Assembly: GCA_052161625.1 (NCBI GenBank) | Contig: CP197412.1 | Source: JBKCUI01 sp052161625 | GTDB taxonomy: Bacteria > Planctomycetota > Planctomycetia > Pirellulales > Pirellulaceae | Reading direction: 5' to 3' (one strand) | DNA length: 64,000 nt | Shown: piece by piece, positions 61,618-64,000 of the stretch | Position numbering within the stretch: the first letter of the stretch is position 1 | How the letters are laid out: each line of letters opens with the position of its first letter | Program-made: the position numbers and the translations under genes | The notes under the pieces: generated by a model | What the model was told of the DNA's origin: nothing | Database searches by the model: none | The model's input: the letters and a program-made list of their open reading frames with translations, nothing else

Positions 61618-63018
61618 ATGAAGACTATTGAACACGATGTGGTTGTGCTCGGGGGTGGCCCCGGTGGTTACGTCGCCGCCATTCGAGCAGCGCAACTAGG
61701 TATGAACGCCGCTTGCATCGACGAGAACAACAAGTTCGGTGGAACCTGCCTCCGCATCGGATGCATCCCGAGCAAAGCGCTTTTGGAATCCAGCCACATC
61801 TACCACGACACCAAGGCCGGATTGGGGAATCACGGCGTCGTCGTCGGCCAAGTCCAATTGGATTTGGCTGCGATGATGAAGCGCAAGGACCAGGTCGTAC
61901 AAACGTTGACCGGCGGGATCGATCTCCTCTTCAAAAAGAATAAAGTCACCGGTTACAACGGTCTCGGGCAGCTCCATGATCCCAACACGGTAGTCGTTCG
62001 ACTCCTCACCGGCGAAACGGTGATGATCAAGGCAAAGCATGTCATCTTAGCGACCGGTTCTCGCCCCGCCTCCATGCGGGGAGTCGAAGAGGATGGAAAC
62101 CTTATCGGCAATAGCACGGCCGCCCTCTCTTACCCAGCCGTCCCCGAGAATTTCGTCGTCATCGGCGGCGGATACATCGGACTGGAACTCGGCTCGGTCT
62201 GGAACCGATTAGGTAGCAAGGTCATTGTGCTCGAAGCGATGGACCGAATTTTGCCGGGTATGGACAACGAATTGAGCCAAATGGCCCAGCGGATCTTCAC
62301 GCGTCAAGGTATCGAATTCCGACTCAACTCGTGGGTCGAAAGCGCCAAGGTAGAAAACGGTAAATGCGTCGTCCGATGCAAGGGAGCCGAACCCATCGTA
62401 TGTGACCGCGTTCTGCTCGCAGCGGGCCGAGTCCCCAACTCCCACAACATAGGCCTTGAAACGGTCGGAATCGAAACGGACAAACGAGGGTTCATCCCCG
62501 TCGATTTGTCCACTTATCGCACGGCTGTTCCCAGCATCTACGCCGTGGGAGATTTAATTGGAGGAGCGATGCTCGCGCACAAAGCGATGGAAGAAGCCGT
62601 CGTGTGCGTCGAACGGATCGCCGGAATCCACGCCCACTTCAATTACGATTGCATCCCCGCCATCGTTTACACCCACCCTGAGATTGCGACGGTTGGAAAA
62701 ACCGAAGAGCAACTCAAACAGGCGGGTATCGAATATCGCAAGGGAGTAGGCCCCTACGGTGCGAACGGCCGTGCCAGAACGCTCGGGGATATCGAAGGGC
62801 GCGTGAAGATTCTTGCGGATGCGAAGACAGACCGCGTCTTGGGAGTTCACATCATCGGTGCGAGGGCTGGCGATTTGATCGCAGAAGCATCGATTGCGAT
62901 GGAATACGGCGCCAGCAGCGAGGACATCGCTCGCAGCTGCCACGCCCACCCGACGTTGGCAGAAGTCGTTCACGAAGCGGCGCTCGCCGTCGATGGACGT
63001 GCGATCCACTCTGCGTGA
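61618..63018 (+). CDS. lpdA: Dihydrolipoyl dehydrogenase
   Basis: 466 residues, normal length. FAD-binding GGGPGG at 12-17, redox disulfide C44-LRIG-C49 in GGTCLRIGCIPSKALL (Arg instead of the more usual Asn after CL), NAD-binding VIGGGYIGLELGSVW, and the C-terminal CHAHPTLAEVVHEAAL with the catalytic His and Glu. E3 component of pyruvate or 2-oxoglutarate dehydrogenase and of glycine cleavage; which complex is not shown by context, as no E1/E2 gene is nearby. leuS starts 41 bases downstream. Confidence 0.96.
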   Translation: MKTIEHDVVVLGGGPGGYVAAIRAAQLGMNAACIDENNKFGGTCLRIGCIPSKALLESSHIYHDTKAGLGNHGVVVGQVQLDLAAMMKRKDQVVQTLTGGIDLLFKKNKVTGYNGLGQLHDPNTVVVRLLTGETVMIKAKHVILATGSRPASMRGVEEDGNLIGNSTAALSYPAVPENFVVIGGGYIGLELGSVWNRLGSKVIVLEAMDRILPGMDNELSQMAQRIFTRQGIEFRLNSWVESAKVENGKCVVRCKGAEPIVCDRVLLAAGRVPNSHNIGLETVGIETDKRGFIPVDLSTYRTAVPSIYAVGDLIGGAMLAHKAMEEAVVCVERIAGIHAHFNYDCIPAIVYTHPEIATVGKTEEQLKQAGIEYRKGVGPYGANGRARTLGDIEGRVKILADAKTDRVLGVHIIGARAGDLIAEASIAMEYGASSEDIARSCHAHPTLAEVVHEAALAVDGRAIHSA

Positions 63019-63059
63019 TTCCTTTCCGATCCAATTGATTTCCACAGACGATAGACAGA

Positions 63060-64000
63060 ATGCCTCGTTACAACCCCGCCGTTATCGAACCCAAGTGGCA
63101 AAGCTATTGGGAATCGAACAAAACCTTTCGATGCCCCGAATTGCCCGCCGGTGAGAAGGTCTATGTCCTGGACATGTTCCCTTACCCCAGCGGCGAAGGC
63201 CTCCACGTAGGTCACCCAGAGGGGTATACCGCGACCGATATCGTCGCTCGGTATTCCCGAATGCAAGGGAAGACTGTATTGCATCCGATGGGTTACGATG
63301 CGTTCGGGCTTCCGGCCGAGGAATATGCGATCCGGACGAATACTCCCCCGCGCGTGAGCACGGAAAAAAACATCGCCAACTTCACACGCCAGTTGAAGAT
63401 GTTGGGCTTTTCGTACGATTGGGATCGGAGTTTGGCAACGACCGACGTCGCCTATTTCAAGTGGACCCAATGGATCTTCCTGGAGCTCTTCGATACTTGG
63501 TTCGATCCGGAGCAGCAAAAAGGACGCCCTATCTCCGAGCTGCCCATTCCCTCGGAGGTGCAATCGGCAGGGGAGCATGCCGTGGCCGTGTACCGCGATC
63601 GCCATCGGTTGGCCTACCAAGACGAAGCTCTGGTGAACTGGTGCCCTGGTCTCGGTACGGTGTTAGCCAACGAGGAAGTCATCGATGGTAAGAGCGAGCG
63701 AGGAAGCCATCCCGTCCAGCGCATCCCACTGAGACAGTGGATGCTCCGCATTACCGCCTACGGCGATCGGCTATTGAACGATCTTGATGGATTGGATTGG
63801 TCTCCGAGCATCAAAAAATTGCAGGCCGACTGGATCGGTCGCAGCACCGGCGCCGAAGTGGACTTTCCCGTTTGCAGCGCAGAGGCATTCGCATCTTGGA
63901 AGGCATCCCGCGCAACAAAACCTTTCCCCGAAGTCCAACCCGAAGACTCGATTCGCGTTTACACCACTCGTCCGGACACTCTCTTTGGCGCGACCTATAT
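63060..64000 (+). CDS. leuS: Leucyl-tRNA synthetase, N-terminal part (cut by window edge)
   Basis: The frame is open from the ATG at 63060 to the window end (about 313 codons of an expected 850-950). The HIGH motif appears as H49-V-G-H52 in PYPSGEGLHVGHPEGY, followed by HPMGYDAFGLPAEEYAI and the GFSYDWDRSLATTD text typical of bacterial LeuRS. The end of the window reaches VYTTRPDTLFGATY, the start of the editing (CP1) domain. The KMSKS loop lies outside. Confidence 0.96.
   Translation, partial: MPRYNPAVIEPKWQSYWESNKTFRCPELPAGEKVYVLDMFPYPSGEGLHVGHPEGYTATDIVARYSRMQGKTVLHPMGYDAFGLPAEEYAIRTNTPPRVSTEKNIANFTRQLKMLGFSYDWDRSLATTDVAYFKWTQWIFLELFDTWFDPEQQKGRPISELPIPSEVQSAGEHAVAVYRDRHRLAYQDEALVNWCPGLGTVLANEEVIDGKSERGSHPVQRIPLRQWMLRITAYGDRLLNDLDGLDWSPSIKKLQADWIGRSTGAEVDFPVCSAEAFASWKASRATKPFPEVQPEDSIRVYTTRPDTLFGATY

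Noticed and set aside
1..64000. CRISPR array, rRNA operon, prophage or complete insertion sequence
   Set aside because: No regularly spaced repeats, rRNA-like conserved blocks, phage structural genes or intact transposase were seen.

Overview
The window reads as a chromosomal segment of a planctomycete, most likely of the Pirellulaceae type. The evidence is the co-occurrence of families that are expanded almost only there: DUF1592/DUF1588 and DUF1549/DUF1553 cytochromes, DUF1552 and DUF1501 twin-arginine-like proteins, secreted sulfatases, PQQ-type beta-propellers, and an ECF sigma factor facing a membrane Ser/Thr kinase. Base composition looks moderately GC-rich by eye (not computed). No rRNA, tRNA, CRISPR array or intact insertion sequence was seen.

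Layout. 1-3.6 kb: start of a secreted sulfatase (minus, cut by the window edge), a peroxiredoxin (bcp), an ABC-2 permease and an iron-containing alcohol dehydrogenase. 3.7-12.8 kb: a giant DUF1592-type cytochrome, its DUF1552 partner (4-nt overlap), a membrane-anchored PQQ propeller, a NagX/HGSNAT-like membrane acyltransferase and a small exported protein. 12.9-25.1 kb: housekeeping genes, namely a methyltransferase, topA, a PpiD/SurA-like folding factor, zwf, tsaE and a SEC-C/TPR-like protein. 25.3-34.8 kb: an accessory stretch bracketed by two direct copies of a dispersed repeat. It holds an XRE-Fic pair, decayed small genes (a four-helix-bundle protein, a KRPGMYVG-family fragment, GxxExxY stubs), a leucine-rich-repeat protein and the divergent kinase/ECF sigma pair. 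35.3-41.6 kb: cyanophycin synthetase divergent from arginine N-succinyltransferase, followed by an S46 dipeptidyl peptidase with the DPP11-type Arg. 41.6-51.5 kb: a DUF1501 plus DUF1549/1553 pair, a J-like membrane protein, a CE15 esterase, a PIG-L deacetylase and an amidase. 51.6-64 kb: an RsbV/RsbW-like partner-switching pair, a sulfatase fused to a peroxiredoxin, a dienelactone hydrolase, a thioredoxin/heme/PDZ protein, an SDR, ruvX plus a secreted methyltransferase, an SGNH-like protein lacking catalytic residues with its coupled membrane protein, lpdA and the start of leuS.

Most notable are the cphA<->astA-DPP11 locus (a nitrogen-storage polymer facing arginine catabolism and an acidic-specific dipeptidyl peptidase), the single-chain sulfatase-peroxiredoxin fusion, and a dispersed-repeat family associated with GxxExxY stubs. 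All family calls are from reading the translated sequence; no database search was run.
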